NCBI RefSeq assembly: GCF_000317285.1
Contig: NZ_AJLN01000078.1
Span: 34,526 to 98,525 of the forward strand
Source of the DNA: Chlorogloeopsis fritschii PCC 6912
Lineage (GTDB): Bacteria > Cyanobacteriota > Cyanobacteriia > Cyanobacteriales > Nostocaceae
Length of the DNA: 64,000 bases
Direction: 5' to 3'
Position numbers and translations under genes: made by a program. The notes below the pieces were generated by a model. That model was not told the DNA's origin. It saw nothing but the letters and a program-made list of their open reading frames with translations, and ran no database searches. Numbering within the stretch: the stretch's first letter is position 1; every line of letters begins with the position of its first letter. Of the stretch, positions 63,413 to 64,000 are shown in pieces.

Positions 63413-63958
63413 TTAGCGTCCGTCAGAGATGTGTTCGTGAATTATTCGCCAACCTTCGGGGCGACGCTCCCATACCAATGTAAAATTCTTACGTGTAGGC
63501 GTTTGTTTGCCGTCTAGAGAAGTAAAAGTACCGAATCCATCAAATGTGGTTATCGCCCATGTGCCATTGATTCGTACCCGAACGTTTTTGATTTCCTGCT
63601 CGAAGCCTCCAACTTTCTCAAAAATGCGTGGCCAAAGGCTGCGATAATTTCTATAGCCGTTGATTCGCGTACTTTGGTTTGGAGCGATCTGAATAGCTGC
63701 CAAATCCGTATCAATAGCCGTTAACTGGTCTGAATTTGCATAAAGTCGATCGGCTGGCTCAATAGAGAATTTGCCACTTTTTTTAGTCCAAAGCGCTCGA
63801 TAGTCTTTCTCTACCAACCTTTGCAACGTTGCCTTTTCTTCCAGGTTGGCTAGAACCAAGTTTGTACTGGTTATTGTGGTGAGGCACAGAAGTAGCATTG
63901 CGGTTGTCGCTACTGATGTACGGCGTAATGGTTTTTTTGCTGCAATATTCATAGCCAT
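63413..63958 (-). CDS. Secreted NTF2-like (SnoaL-type) protein
   Basis: About 180 residues. It begins with a signal peptide (about 13-38, SVATTAMLLLCLTTITSTNL), so it is exported. The mature part has an NTF2/SnoaL-like pattern, with EKATLQRLVEKDYRALW, RLYANSDQLTAIDTDLAAIQ and the C-terminal NFTLVWERRPEGWRIIHEHI, typical of small ligand-binding or enzyme-like cone folds. Starts at 63958 or 63952. It is the upstream partner of the aldo/keto reductase gene. Confidence 0.78.
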   Translation of the reverse strand: MAMNIAAKKPLRRTSVATTAMLLLCLTTITSTNLVLANLEEKATLQRLVEKDYRALWTKKSGKFSIEPADRLYANSDQLTAIDTDLAAIQIAPNQSTRINGYRNYRSLWPRIFEKVGGFEQEIKNVRVRINGTWAITTFDGFGTFTSLDGKQTPTRKNFTLVWERRPEGWRIIHEHISDGR

Positions 63959-64000
63959 TGATATCTTCTGTCAGATTATTTTTGATTGGAAACATCATTT

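Overview
The window is chromosomal DNA of a nitrogen-fixing filamentous cyanobacterium, most likely a heterocyst-forming member of the Nostocales. The evidence is psaE (photosystem I), ndhO (NDH-1), a b6f heme-maturation protein, several cyanobacterial families of unknown function (DUF3155, DUF3134, DUF3598, DUF3611, DUF2949), a nifP-nifV-nifZ-nifT run, an HpsJ-type hormogonium protein, a cyanoexosortase, abundant GCGATCGC (HIP1) octamers, moderate G+C, and many intergenic palindromes and 7-nt tandem repeats. No rRNA or tRNA gene and no CRISPR array was seen.

Layout. 1-14.5 kb is mostly housekeeping: a truncated sensor gene at the edge, a CCB-type b6f assembly factor, a PadR regulator, serS, the site-2 protease rseP, nth, rpsN, aat, ftsX, def and mraY. 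14.5-19.4 kb holds a fibrillin and a two-gene natural-product locus (DUF6875 protein plus an A-T-TE NRPS-like enzyme). 19.4-24.3 kb holds psaE, mutM, ndhO-mdh, a LuxR regulator and a rhodanese. 24.4-25.7 kb is a decayed patch where a dynamin-like fragment runs into an HNH nuclease through two frameshifts. 25.7-35.9 kb holds pntAB, cobL (cbiET), a geranylgeranyl-reductase-like flavoprotein, pyrH-frr and a thioredoxin-fold protein. 35.9-48.5 kb is rich in envelope and extracytoplasmic proteins: an LCP ligase, an AI-2E-family permease, a serpin lipoprotein beside a subtilase, HpsJ, a cyanoexosortase with a stunted partner gene, a lipoprotein, CsbD and a 19-residue-repeat protein. 48.7-57.5 kb holds uvrB, an IS605-type TnpB element with a probable guide-RNA region, a C-terminal processing protease, DoxX, pgm and exoD. 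57.6-61.9 kb is a nif accessory region read leftwards (nifP, three small genes, nifV-nifZ-nifT). The right edge has an aldo/keto reductase and an NTF2-like secreted protein.

How the genes work together. Most are single-gene or two-gene units. Clear functional groupings are pyrH-frr (14-nt overlap), pntA-pntB, ndhO-mdh, the cyanoexosortase with its partner, the NRPS locus, and the nif genes, which supply homocitrate and probably O-acetylserine/cysteine for nitrogenase cofactor and Fe-S assembly. The nitrogenase structural genes are not in the window.

The items most worth a second look are the DUF6875/A-T-TE locus and its duplicated upstream element, the TnpB element with its hairpins, the truncated cyanoexosortase partner, the serpin/subtilase pair, the SGIRPI repeat protein, the five-hairpin cluster at 2.4-2.6 kb, and interspersed repeats that appear to have entered coding sequence. 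Domain calls rest on reading by eye; no database search or alignment was run.
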